A DNA stretch of 64,000 nucleotides, taken from the NCBI GenBank assembly GCA_004431415.1, contig QPMI01000232.1, forward strand, positions 1 through 64,000. The letters are read 5' to 3'. The first letter of the stretch is position 1, and each line of letters begins with the position of its first letter. Under the pieces are notes generated by a model. It ran no database searches, was not told the origin of the DNA, and saw only the letters and a list, made by a program, of their open reading frames with translations. This DNA comes from Cyanophora paradoxa (taxonomy: Eukaryota; Glaucocystophyceae; Cyanophorales; Cyanophoraceae). This document shows positions 45,356 through 54,887 of the stretch, piece by piece. The position numbers and the translations under genes are program-made.

Positions 45356-46571
45356 AGCGCCAGCTAGAATTAATATTAAAGCTCTAGAAATATATTGAAG
45401 AGCGAATATTTGGTCGGAATCCAGGCCAATCCAGTCGGAATTAAAGCGGAGATCTAGACTGGGAAGTGCACGTGCACGTGCATTTTAGATCAGCCGAGAT
45501 GAAAAGCATTTTTGATCTCCCGCCAGAACGTTAACCTCGCCGCGCGAAAGTTGGTCTCGGAGGTCGCTGCGCCTCGCGATCGGCCCCCTCTTCAGCCCTC
45601 GACAGCGCAAGGCCCTCTCCGCCGAACTGCCCTTCCCGGGACTCGCCGGCCGGAAGCACTGCTAGCTAGCGGAGCTAGCCGCGAAACTGGCCTTTTCCTT
45701 GTCGCCTTTGTATGACCAAACATCATTCCGCGAGAGACTGAGCATAGATTGGCATTCAGAGGCGTTCTCGAGGGGAGCTCAGAGTCTAGCTCGTGTTAAA
45801 CGCTTCGAATTCGGTATCTCGCCAATCGCGCCTCCTATTTTAATTCGAACAGACGAGTGCCGAATCTACCCGGTGCAAAACTCTTACAGGCTAGCGCTGC
45901 GAAAGCGGCGTAATTCGCTGGAGTGTGAAAATTCATATGATTACAATCGCGGGAAAATCAAAGTGAATGCCGTTGCCGTTCACGTTGGACCGCGAAACCG
46001 ATCGGTCGACTATCTAGCCGAAGATGCTTGCTATTTGTAGACTGAACCTGTTTCGCCAAGCCTGCCTCAGCCTTATTTAAGCTTGATTTAAATCAGGCTG
46101 AAGCAGGCTCCGGCGAACCCCCTTTTACTAATTCGGGAACTTCAGAACCCGGCAGTTATTTCGAATTCGAGTCCCCTCCTAGGCTAGCTTTCACTAGCTC
46201 GACTTCTAGCCAAAGTTAAAGAACTATAAAGTCTCTGCCGCCGACCGGCCTTTCACAACTCGTTTTCTCCTCGAATCGACCCGGTGCAAAATTCTTACAT
46301 GCTGCGAAAGCGGTGCTGCGGCTGGTGCGACCTCTATACTATGATAGCGATGTGAAAGCAGAAAGCGCTGCGGCGCGCGGAGCTACCCTGGCTAGTACTT
46401 TTGCCTCCCAGTCCACATCCAGTGCGAAAATTCGTAATTTACATAGCGGGAAAGGTGAATATTAATAAATGCCGTTGCGGTTGTGGACCGAGAAACGAAT
46501 GCCGCGGGCCATATTTATAGCCTATAGCTCTAAGCTCGAGGTACGTGCTGCGAATTGCTGCCGGGGCCGTA
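45356..46571. other. AT-richer intergenic region with a diverged duplication
   Basis: ACCCGGTGCAAAACTCTTAC (about 45869) and ACCCGGTGCAAAATTCTTAC (about 46280) start two related segments that share GCTGCGAAAGCGG, a GTG(T/C)GAAAATTC motif, and AATGCCGTTGC followed by TGGACCG and GAAAC(C/G)GA. The second copy has about 110 extra bases in the middle. A 342-nt open frame at 45699-46040 lies over the first copy but begins with TTG and is not supported. Confidence 0.55.
46059..46109. repeat. Hairpin with 15-nt arms
   Basis: AGCCTGCCTCAGCCT (46059-46073) and AGGCTGAAGCAGGCT (46095-46109) pair with one mismatch around an AT-rich loop with a TTTAAGCTTGATTTAAA core. Confidence 0.8.
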
Positions 46572-49500
46572 CTAGCGAACGGGGCGGACGGGGGACCCGG
46601 GAACACCAGGAGGCAGATACGGCCGCGTGGGGCGGGGCGACGCAGGGCCCGCGGCCACGCCCGCATTCTGCGGCGGGGCGCCTCGAGGGGCGGATCCGGA
46701 TCCGGGGGGGCTGGAAGGGGAATTCGAAGCGGCTGCGGCCGCGTTTGCAGGCCGCGGAGGGGTTAACGTTGACGGGAGCAGAGGAGCCGTCGCTGTCCGC
46801 GACGTCGACGCGTCGAGGAGCGAGGGATGTGCATACGCATGGGCGGGCACGATACCGACGGCGGCTGAACTGGTACTCGAAAGATCGGAATTTGAGGCGA
46901 TCGCGAGGGAATTCGAAGCCGGGGGGAACCAGGCGCGGGACTTGACGGTGGCGGCAGAGGGGCCGCGGCCGGCGCCAGCAGCCCAGGCAGCGCCAATATC
47001 GTTGCCGGCAGCGTCATGCATATGGTAATGCCCAGCTGCAGGCTTGGATTCGGTATCCAGAGATTCTGATCTGGAGGGAACAGCTGCAGCATGCATATGC
47101 GCAGCGGATCCGGGACTGCAGGCTGGTGTTGTGTGTTCGAGATTATCGCTGCAGCTCCGCGATGCTGCAGTAACATGCACGTGGGCAAACCTGCGCATAC
47201 GTGGAACGCGTACGCCCGGCGATCATGAAAAGGGCATCCGGCATTGGACCAGAGGCTGGGAATTCGCACCAGCACCGGTCGCCGAACCTGCAGTACCCGT
47301 TCGCGAAGCTCGTGCATGGTCGGCGAGATACCCCCGGCTTGCCGTTGCCGTTGTTGGTGGGACCATGGCCGGCTGCAGTGCGCGAAACGGGAGTCGACGT
47401 CGACGTACGCGTCAACTCCCTTGCAACGACGACGTTGACGTTGACTTCTGGTGCGGATCCGGATGTAGAGTGCCTGTACCTGCGCCAAAGGCGGTCATTA
47501 ATACTGCCATTGAATAATTTAGATCCCGAGAAAAATATAGATCTATATAGCTAATATATAATACGCACCGACAGTGGACCCCGAAGCGGCATGCACCCGA
47601 CGCGAAGAAGCGACAGAGCGGAGCGGCTACCGCCTCGCGAGACTCATTTTCGATTGCTTTGCGATCTCGCGGCTGCTGCAGGCTTAAGCTTGCGGGCCCG
47701 TGGCCATGGCGAGCATCGATATCGCTCGCCGAAACCGTCGCAGCTGCAGCGGTTGCACCCGCCTCCTCTTGCGATTGAAGCAGCCGCAGCCGTTGGGCCT
47801 CCTCCTCGAGTCGCATCCGCTCCTTCCGCCCCTCCTCCTCCCGCAGCCGCCGTTGGGCCTCCTCGATTGCGAGCCGCTGCCGCTCTTCCTCCTCCCGCCG
47901 CTGCCGCTCCGCCTCCTCCGCCGCCTGCAGCTGCAGCTGCGCCGCCACCGCCTCCTCGCGGCGCCTCTCCTCCTCGCGACCGCGCTCCTCCTGCGCCCTT
48001 CGCTCCTCCTCTTCTCGCTCAAGCTCCAGCTGCCGTCTCCGCTGCTTTTCCTCCCGCCTCCGCTGCGCCTGCAGCTGCCGCCGCTCCTCCGCCTCCCGCC
48101 GCGCCGCCTCCTCCGCCTTCAGCTCGGCCTCTCTGTGGTGGCGGAGCTCGGTTTCCGCCCGCTCTCGCTCGAGCTGAACCCTGCGAGGGGCTTAGATCAC
48201 GTTCGCGACATGTACACCAACGTTGACAAGCTTTTTTTTTAAGCGCACTTTGCAAGTAAAACGAGCTCAGCAGAGCCGGCGGTCAGGCGTGAAACGGCGA
48301 GCGAGAGCTCCCGCTCCACGACCTCCGCCTCCTTCAAGGCTGCCTCAAACTGGCCCGCGCCCATCTTGCATTCTGGGAAGAGTTTAGAAGCGCGCTGCAA
48401 TACTTCCGCATGCATATAGCAATATTATTTAATTTGGAGAGGGGGCGAAGGCCTAGGGCGCACGGATGCGGAGCAGGCGCGCCTCTGAGTTGCCAGGAGA
48501 TCGCTGCGCGTACGATGGGCCGCCGGGGTCAGACGGGGCGCACGGGGATAAAAGCTAGATTGGTTCTGGGCCGCGGAGTTGCAGTGAAATCGCTAGCAGT
48601 GAAATCGCTATCAATATTTATAGATCTAGAATTCGAAGTGCACCTTGAGCAGAGCGTCGAGCAGCGTGCGGGCGCGGGCCCAGTCGGCCTCTTGAACGTG
48701 CTTCAGGGCGGCTGCCTGATCATGATCAAGCGCCGGCGTTATTTCACGTCGACGTCGCAATAAACTAGTTCATATTTAATATATTTAATTAGTTTTCGCG
48801 CCTGGTCCGCCGCGTCGCGCTCTGCCCGCTCTGCGAGCTCGGCCTGCTGACGCGCCTGCTGGCGTTCCGCCTCCGCCCGCTTCCGCTCTTCCAGAGATCG
48901 ACGCCGCTCCTCCAGCTTCGCAGACTTGCCGGCAACCTTTAGCAAACGTTGACGCATGACCTTTTTTGCTTTAGCGATGAAACCGGCATGCATATGCGCA
49001 CTCTCTCTGCGCCGCTGCGGGCTGCATCCGTCCCCTTCGAGTTGTCCTTCAGAAATTTCAGGAGCTGCAGCTGCCCTTCGAGCGCCCGCTTCCGCTCGGC
49101 CAGGTTGATCAGATCCGTGTCCGTCGCGCGGAGCTCCTCCATCCCCTGCCACCCGACTCAAAGAATGCGAAAATGTAAGGAAAGTATTGCTCTTATATGA
49201 TTAATACATATAGAACCGGCCCCCGGCCGATAAAGAGTAAGAATTAAGCACTTGAACGAGCTCGGCCAAGGTTGACGTGTCCACAATTTTGTCGGGGCCC
49301 AAGCAAGAGGGCACCCTCCCCGCGTGCGCAATAAAGGCGGCGCATTTCTGCTCGGCGCAGAGCAACGTTAACTTGAGAATTAATATTCGCATCGAAGAAA
49401 TGATCATGAAGGCTTCGACATCGACGCTTCGAAAATTCGGTACCTTCGAGAAGAATTGATACTCGTCGGCGAGGGCAGAGATGGCGCCGGTGGTCTCGCT

Positions 49501-52137
49501 CGCGTGCCGCATCGAATCCTTCGCCATTCGATTCAACAGTGCGCTCAACATGGCCTCCAGGGCCTTCTCCGTGAAGCTGTGGGCCGGTCCGAACAAGTCT
49601 CCAGCGAGGTGAAGAGCGCGCTGCGGCCGGTCAGCTTCGACGTCGACCCGGCGCAGCTATTAAATTAAAGGGCGAGTGCGGAGCTCGATCCCCGGCCCGC
49701 GGGACCGTGCACGCACGCGGAGGGAGGACGTGGCCCCCTCGAAGTTCTTCCTGACGAACTGCACGGTGCCGAGGTGGTAGAGGACGGTCGCCAGGTCCGC
49801 GCCTTCCCCCACGGTCCGCTCGGTCTCGGCCAGCGCACGCTGCGCCGCCACTATTAATATAAATATAAGAGCAACTACCCATCGAAATGAATATCACAGC
49901 TGGAATCGTTATTGAATTTCGCGATCGGTAATAATCGATTTCGGAACGCGCCTGTAAAAGAGACTCGCTTCTGAGCACGTCCGCGCTTGAGCTCAAGAGC
50001 TCTTTATCTCCAGATACGGAACTGGGCACAACAGCTGCGACCCCCAGCCGATACAAAGCCAGCCCGAGAGCGTTGCCGATCTTCTTGCACGGCTCGCATG
50101 CTTGCTCCGCGATCTCCAGGTTCAGCTGCGCATATGCATACACGCAATCTCTAGGTTAGTCTGAAACGGACCGGTACTGCATATATAACAGATTATATTT
50201 GCGAAATCGAAAGCGCTTCACCTCCAGAACTCGTTCCGCGTCTCCAGCACGGGCTGCGTCCTTGTACAGGTCCGAGAGAGCGATAAGGATGTCTGCCAAC
50301 AAGCAGCAACGGGAGACGAATGGCTGGTCTTGGTATTCTGGGATCCCGGAATGGGCCAGACGGTCGGACTTTGCTGCTGTCTGCGCGATTGCAAGTACGT
50401 GTACATTTACGCAAATTCATATAACGAGCAGACGCTTATAATTATAGTCAAGGACATATATATAATATGCGGAAATGAAATTAAAGCCAAAGAAGGTGCT
50501 CACCCGGGCGTATTTCCAGGCCCCGTCCGGTTCCTTCAGCTCGACCGCAGCGATAGCAAGCATCCAAAGCGTCGTGGCGATCTCGTGGCTCAGCGCTCGG
50601 GCGTTGCCAAGGCAGCTGCGCATGCAGATGCAATCGACTTTGTTATTGACACGCGTGTCGAAAATTCGCAGTGTGGCCTGCAGAACTGGTTAGCGCTTGA
50701 GTGTCTATATCTATAGCGACTTTCTGCGACTTTCTATACATAAAATCAAAGTGTCTATAGTGTTTAAGTGTCTATATAAAGCAGTAAAGCGACCGACTTT
50801 CTGCGAATCTCTGCAAAACGCGCACAGTGAGGGCCCCTTTGGCGCTCGCGTAGTCGCCGGCGTTGATGCAGACGACCGCGAACCCGCGCGCGTGCTCCGC
50901 GAGGTCCCTCGGGCAGGCGGCGCCCAGGAGCTCGTCCCGCCGCGCGTCGTCCAGCAGGCGGGGCGCGAGGAAGCGCTGCGCATGCGCAAATCAAACGCAG
51001 AAAATATGAAGAATTCGAACGCCAGCTCATGATCATGCGCGATCGGATGATGAAAGTTGATCGCTCAACCTCTAGATCTAATGGAATTTATTTTAGTAAG
51101 GGCGAGCACCTTGTAGAGGTCCAGAGTTTCGGCGTCGGTACCAATTTCGCGGTAGAGACGGGCGAGCCGGAGGGCGTACGCGGCCGATGCCACGCTCTGT
51201 TCGCCCCGATCGGCAATGCATTTTTCCAGATCGGTCTGCGGGCGCGCGCGCGCGGGCATCACTGAACATGATCATGGTGATCATGTTCAACAAGCAAAGC
51301 TTAAAAACCGCACGCGCAAATATTAAACGCGAGACAATATATACAAGCTAGCGTTGGAGAGCGGCCGCCTGCGCACCAGCCAGTCAGACCTGCAGGCCTT
51401 CAATTGTGCGCTCCCTTCGTCGGGCGGCGCCATCGCTTCCAGGTGGTGCACGAAGTCAGAGCAAAATCCAGCCGCGACGCTCGCTCTCGGCGAGCGCGCT
51501 TCCTCGCACTGATGACACGTGCACCGGTACTTGCACGCCCACGGCCGAGCATTGGGTCTGTAAATGTGCCGCGAATTTCGAATTTCAAACAGGCGCGAAA
51601 AGCCGCACCGCGGTAAGCCAAAACGGTCGAACCTGATGCATTCAGCGCATGGGCATGCGAGATTTAGACGCTCATTTGGTCCCGACCCCTGCATGCAGCG
51701 TTCGAGTCGTTCGGCCTTAGCGTTTGCAATTGGAATCATTATCACGACCAGCCATACGAACCTCTCTAGATCTCGTCGATTCTTCCAGACTTGCGTCGTC
51801 CTCGATCGCGAGCTCGCGATTGTGACGCGATTTCGAAAACGGCGACGATGACGCCGCGCGCGTGGAAGCGCGAAATCCCGCACCCTGCATTGATATCGCA
51901 AATTCTACGGTCAACCTTTTTCGCGTGGCCTCGCACGCTGCTGCCCCGCACCTCAAGCTCGGCTCGCCCCGTCAAATCTCCGCAGCAGGCGCGCGCCAGC
52001 GCTTCTGTGTGGGCGAGTGCCGCTTCGGAATGTGCGCCGCTTGCTGTCGTAGAAATGGGCAAGCGATGCATATGCTGCATGAGGAATGGGCGCGCGCGCT
52101 GCTGCAGCTGCGCATCGATATCCTCGAGCTCATGCAT
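46572..52137 (-). CDS. TPR / coiled-coil / double CCCH zinc-finger protein
   Basis: Minus-strand exons: 52137-51952, 51508-51377, 51235-51110, 50975-50826, 50677-50504, 50380-50222, 50125-49952, 49839-49717, 49656-49444, 49371-49252, 49145-49002, 48936-48802, 48715-48644, 48503-48464, 48372-48249, 48180-47569, 47479-47270, 47190-46572. All phases close, giving about 1170 residues. The N-terminal half is TPR-like, for example TVLYHLGTVQFVRKNFEGAT and WARARTLLDALLKRSPGNSE. Next comes a long Glu/Arg coiled coil, then two C-x7-C-x5-C-x3-H fingers (CRFFASGACRFGVHCRYRH and CTSFANGYCRFGDRCWFAH), then a Ser/Pro/Ala tail. CCCH pairs usually bind RNA. Two introns use GC donors (after 49952 and 48802). 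An upstream ATG at 52258 would need a 22-nt intron. Confidence 0.75.
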
Positions 52138-52457
52138 GCGCCGGGGAGCTCGCTTTCTCCTGCATGCATACGCATATATACATGTCCTCTAGCTCGCGAT
52201 CGAGCTCCTGCAGCTGCAGCGCTAGCTGGGCATATTTATGTAATGTACAGGCCCTCATGATCAAATATATAGGGGAGGAAAACGTATATATATATAGGCC
52301 TAGGGCACCAATTGCTTATCAAATTTAAATGAGGAGGAAAACAACCAAGGCTGAGCCTCGGATCGGAGGGGAGGAAAACAACGTACCAAGGCTAGGAAAC
52401 CACCGCCGTTTCTATAACCGCCACCGCCGATCGCGACCGGAGCTCGAGCTAGCCCAA
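52138..52457. promoter_or_regulatory. Divergent intergenic region
   Basis: Lies between the 5' ends of the TPR/CCCH gene (-) and T1/BTB paralogue B (+), so it should hold both promoters. It contains palindromic GAGCTC, CTGCAG and TATATATATA motifs and a short direct repeat of GAGGAAAACAAC followed by CCAAGGCT (about 52332 and 52371). Confidence 0.45.
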
Positions 52458-53462
52458 ATGGTGTCGGTGGGTTTCGGCCGCGGGCCTGCAAATTTCGCGC
52501 AAATTTCGCGCAAGAGATCATGATCATCCACGCAAATTTCGCGCCAGAGATATCGATTGCACCCAGCGGCTGCGCAAAAGTCGCGCGGGAGAGCGCGCGA
52601 GCTGCCGATCGCGAGCTCGCTCTTATTGCTTTGCGCAGGACTACATTCTGCTTGACGTCCGCGGGCGCGAGTTCAAGACGACGCGAGCCACTCTCTTGTC
52701 GAGCCCCGGCGCCACATTCTTCACCGCGCTTCTCGGAGCAAGGTGCGCCGATCATTCACGATATCGATCGCGAGGCCACCGCAGGCGCGTTTCACGGGTC
52801 CGTTTTCCGCGCCTCACCTTTAATTTTCGCGGCTTTCGCAGGATCCCCAGCGCTCGGACGGGGGAGGGCGCTTACGTCGTCGACCGCGACCCGGGCGCCT
52901 TCGCGGCGATCCTCGGCTATCTCTCTAACGGCGTCCTCGCCGTCCCGAGCGACCCGACGGAGCTGCGCGTCCTCCTCGCCGAGGCAGACTACTTCGGCGT
53001 CTCGTTAAAGAAAGGCGCGCATTCAAATTCTGGCACTGCGGCAGCGCTGTTTGAGCTCCAAAAAATTTAAACAGCGTTAAATATCCCTGATATTGATTTC
53101 GATCATGTCCGACAGAGCTATTACGCTGCAAGACTTGCGAGGTCGTGTACCAGAAGCGCGACGACGACCCCCTGGCTTCGTTCGCCTGCGGACACCACCC
53201 GGGAAAGTTCGCGATGGGCGAGGTGGTGGACGTGAAGGAGGATGTGCAGAAAACCGAATGCCCCTGGCACGGCGACATAAAAAACCTTGCAATTGTACGC
53301 CCGGCCTGCAACTGCTGCTGCAAGGTTGCAGACACACCAGTCGTCAAGAACAAGACGCGCACGGTCCGGCAGGTCGCGCAGTGGACGTGCTGCAAGGACC
53401 TGCGCCCCGACGCCCCCGTCTGCGTGAGGACCGCCCACGCCGGCGTGCCCCTCGCTCATTGA
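52458..53462 (+). CDS. T1/BTB (K_tetra) protein with Cys/His-rich C-terminal domain, paralogue B
   Basis: Exons 52458-52460 (ATG only), 52639-52742, 52842-53014 and 53116-53462 sum to 209 codons including stop (208 aa). Domain order as in paralogue A: ILLDVRGREFKTTRATLLSS, GEGAYVVDRDPGAFAAILGY, LRVLLAEADYFGV, then LLRCKTCEVVYQKR, FACGHHPGKF, ACNCCC, and VAQWTCCKD before the C terminus. The third intron has a GC donor (AAAG|GCGCGC), whereas paralogue A has GT at the equivalent place. Exon 2 is 104 nt in both. It probably oligomerises through the T1 fold; the Cys/His pattern suggests zinc binding (inference). Confidence 0.8.
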
Positions 53463-53922
53463 GAATTTCGCAAGACGTCGACGCGGCGCAGCTCGTTTAG
53501 TTATATATAAGGGCTTGCAATTGCGGAGGCTAGTGCGGGTTCCCGGCATGAAGGAGGCGGTCATGGGTTCGATATCGATGGACTCGCGATCGTGGGGGCC
53601 GCCAGGCTGGCATGGGGGGCCTAGGGCATGGGGAGAGGGGGTGCTTAAAAACTGGCGTCCTTCCCTAATAAACACATTTAAACTGGGCACAACGCCAAGG
53701 AAGACACAGGTACATTCGAAGCGAAAAGAGTCACACAGGGTCAAAGAACATGGTCACAGGGACACGTTCTGAAAGGGGAGTGGATTCGATGATCGGACGC
53801 AAGGCATGCATACGGCGGGTGTGAGGGCCGGGGATGGCCAAGATGCCAGGGAGGAGGCAAGGGCTGGGCCGGGCCAGGGGGGCAGTGAAGGAGGGGCCGG
53901 GCCAGGCTGCATGGCGGCTATG
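53463..53922. other. Convergent 3' intergenic region
   Basis: Between the stops of paralogue B (+) and the acidic TPR gene (-). No gene supported. It contains GGGCCGGGCCAGG repeats near 53870-53910. Confidence 0.45.
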
Positions 53923-54669
53923 TCACCGGGAGACCGGCATCGCTGGCTTCGCGGCCGCTGCCGCCCCCGTCTTCGCTGCCGGGGCCGCGGCCGCCGGCGC
54001 GGGCGCAGCGGCGGCTGGCCTCGCAAGCGGAGCCGCTGGCTTCGCTGATGCTGCTGCTGCTGCTGCCGCCGCCGCCGGGGCGGTCGCGGGCGCCTGGGCC
54101 GCGCCTCCGCTCGCCTCCTCCTCTTCCTCGCTCTCGTCCTCGCTGTCGTCCTCCTCGTCCTCGTCCTCCTCGTCCTGGATGGAAACCGGGATCAGCAGAA
54201 GAAGCTTTGACAGCGTCTGGAAGCGAGCGCGAGGCGCGCCTCATCTTCTTCGTCGTCGTCCTCGTCCTCGAGAGTGAGGCCCGCCAGCGCCGCCGCCTCC
54301 TCCTCTTTCCTCCGCTCCTCCGCAACTGGCCGCCACGCTCAGCAACGAGCGCGCGGGGACGAAGGCGCGCCGCACAGCGGCGCACGGGTCTTCATCTCCT
54401 TCAGGAGCGGAACGTACTGCTTCACGAGCGCGTTGTTCGGCTCCGCTTGAAGGACTGCGCCCGATGGGATCAGCGGCCTGAGGGACGGCCATGCGCGGCG
54501 GGCGAGCGGCCGAGGCGCGCACTCTGGTCGGAGAGCGCAAGTGCCTCATCGTAGCTCTTGCTCTGCACGGCGGCGAGGAACTGCGGCGCGGAGTCGACGG
54601 GGCGAGGCGCTGAGGGCGGGGCGGATGAGCGCCGCGGCACACCGCCAGCAGCGGCGCAGTCTTCGACAT
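53923..54669 (-). CDS. Short TPR protein with acidic and Ala/Lys-rich tail (ERICH2-like)
   Basis: Exons on the minus strand: 54669-54643, 54580-54523, 54454-54386, 54325-54240, 54174-53923; phases close to 163 residues. Residues ~10-46 form one TPR-like helical pair: FLAAVQSKSYDEALALSDQI and PNNALVKQYVPLLKEMKT. Then come a charged helix AEERRKEEEAAALAGLTL, a Glu/Asp block of about 30 residues and an Ala/Pro/Lys tail ending KPAMPVSR. A short TPR next to an acidic stretch resembles the C terminus of glutamate-rich protein 2 (ERICH2), but this is a by-eye comparison. Exon 4 ends at a GC donor (GATGAG|GCGCGC). It is divergent from the gene starting at 54888. Confidence 0.7.
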
Positions 54670-54887
54670 GGCTGCTCGGTGGGGAGCCGCAAAGCGCTCC
54701 GCGCGCCTCCGGAAGGCAGCGGGATGACAGCGCGCGTTTCGAACTAGCTGATCCTCCCGGACGCACGCGCGAGCTCCCAGAGACTTCCCGTGCCCTAGCT
54801 AACCACGACGAGGCCTCTGGTGGAAAGCTACGGGGTTCTCTCGCGCGGCGCGGAAATCTCTCCCTGGCCGGAGTTGAATCGGGGAAA
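54670..54887. promoter_or_regulatory. Compact bidirectional promoter region
   Basis: 218 bp separate the ATG codons of the minus-strand TPR gene (54669) and the plus-strand coiled-coil gene (54888). No TATA-like element is obvious; GCGC and GAGCTC motifs are present. Confidence 0.45.

Noticed and set aside
45699-46040. 114-codon open frame
   Set aside because: Starts at TTG, has no homologous motifs, and overlies the diverged duplication in AT-rich intergenic DNA.
46572-48364. CCCH protein as a separate gene starting at ATG 48364
   Set aside because: Possible (518 codons close), but a GT donor after 48464 and an acceptor before 48372 join it in frame to the TPR exons, and the TPR pattern continues across the join. 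I favour one gene; a transcript would settle it.
51601-51720. Cys-rich open frame CPCAECIRFDRFGLPRCGF upstream of a TPR exon
   Set aside because: It is continuous with a real exon in one frame but lies in the interval spliced out in the phase-consistent model; the cysteine pattern matches no finger type I know.
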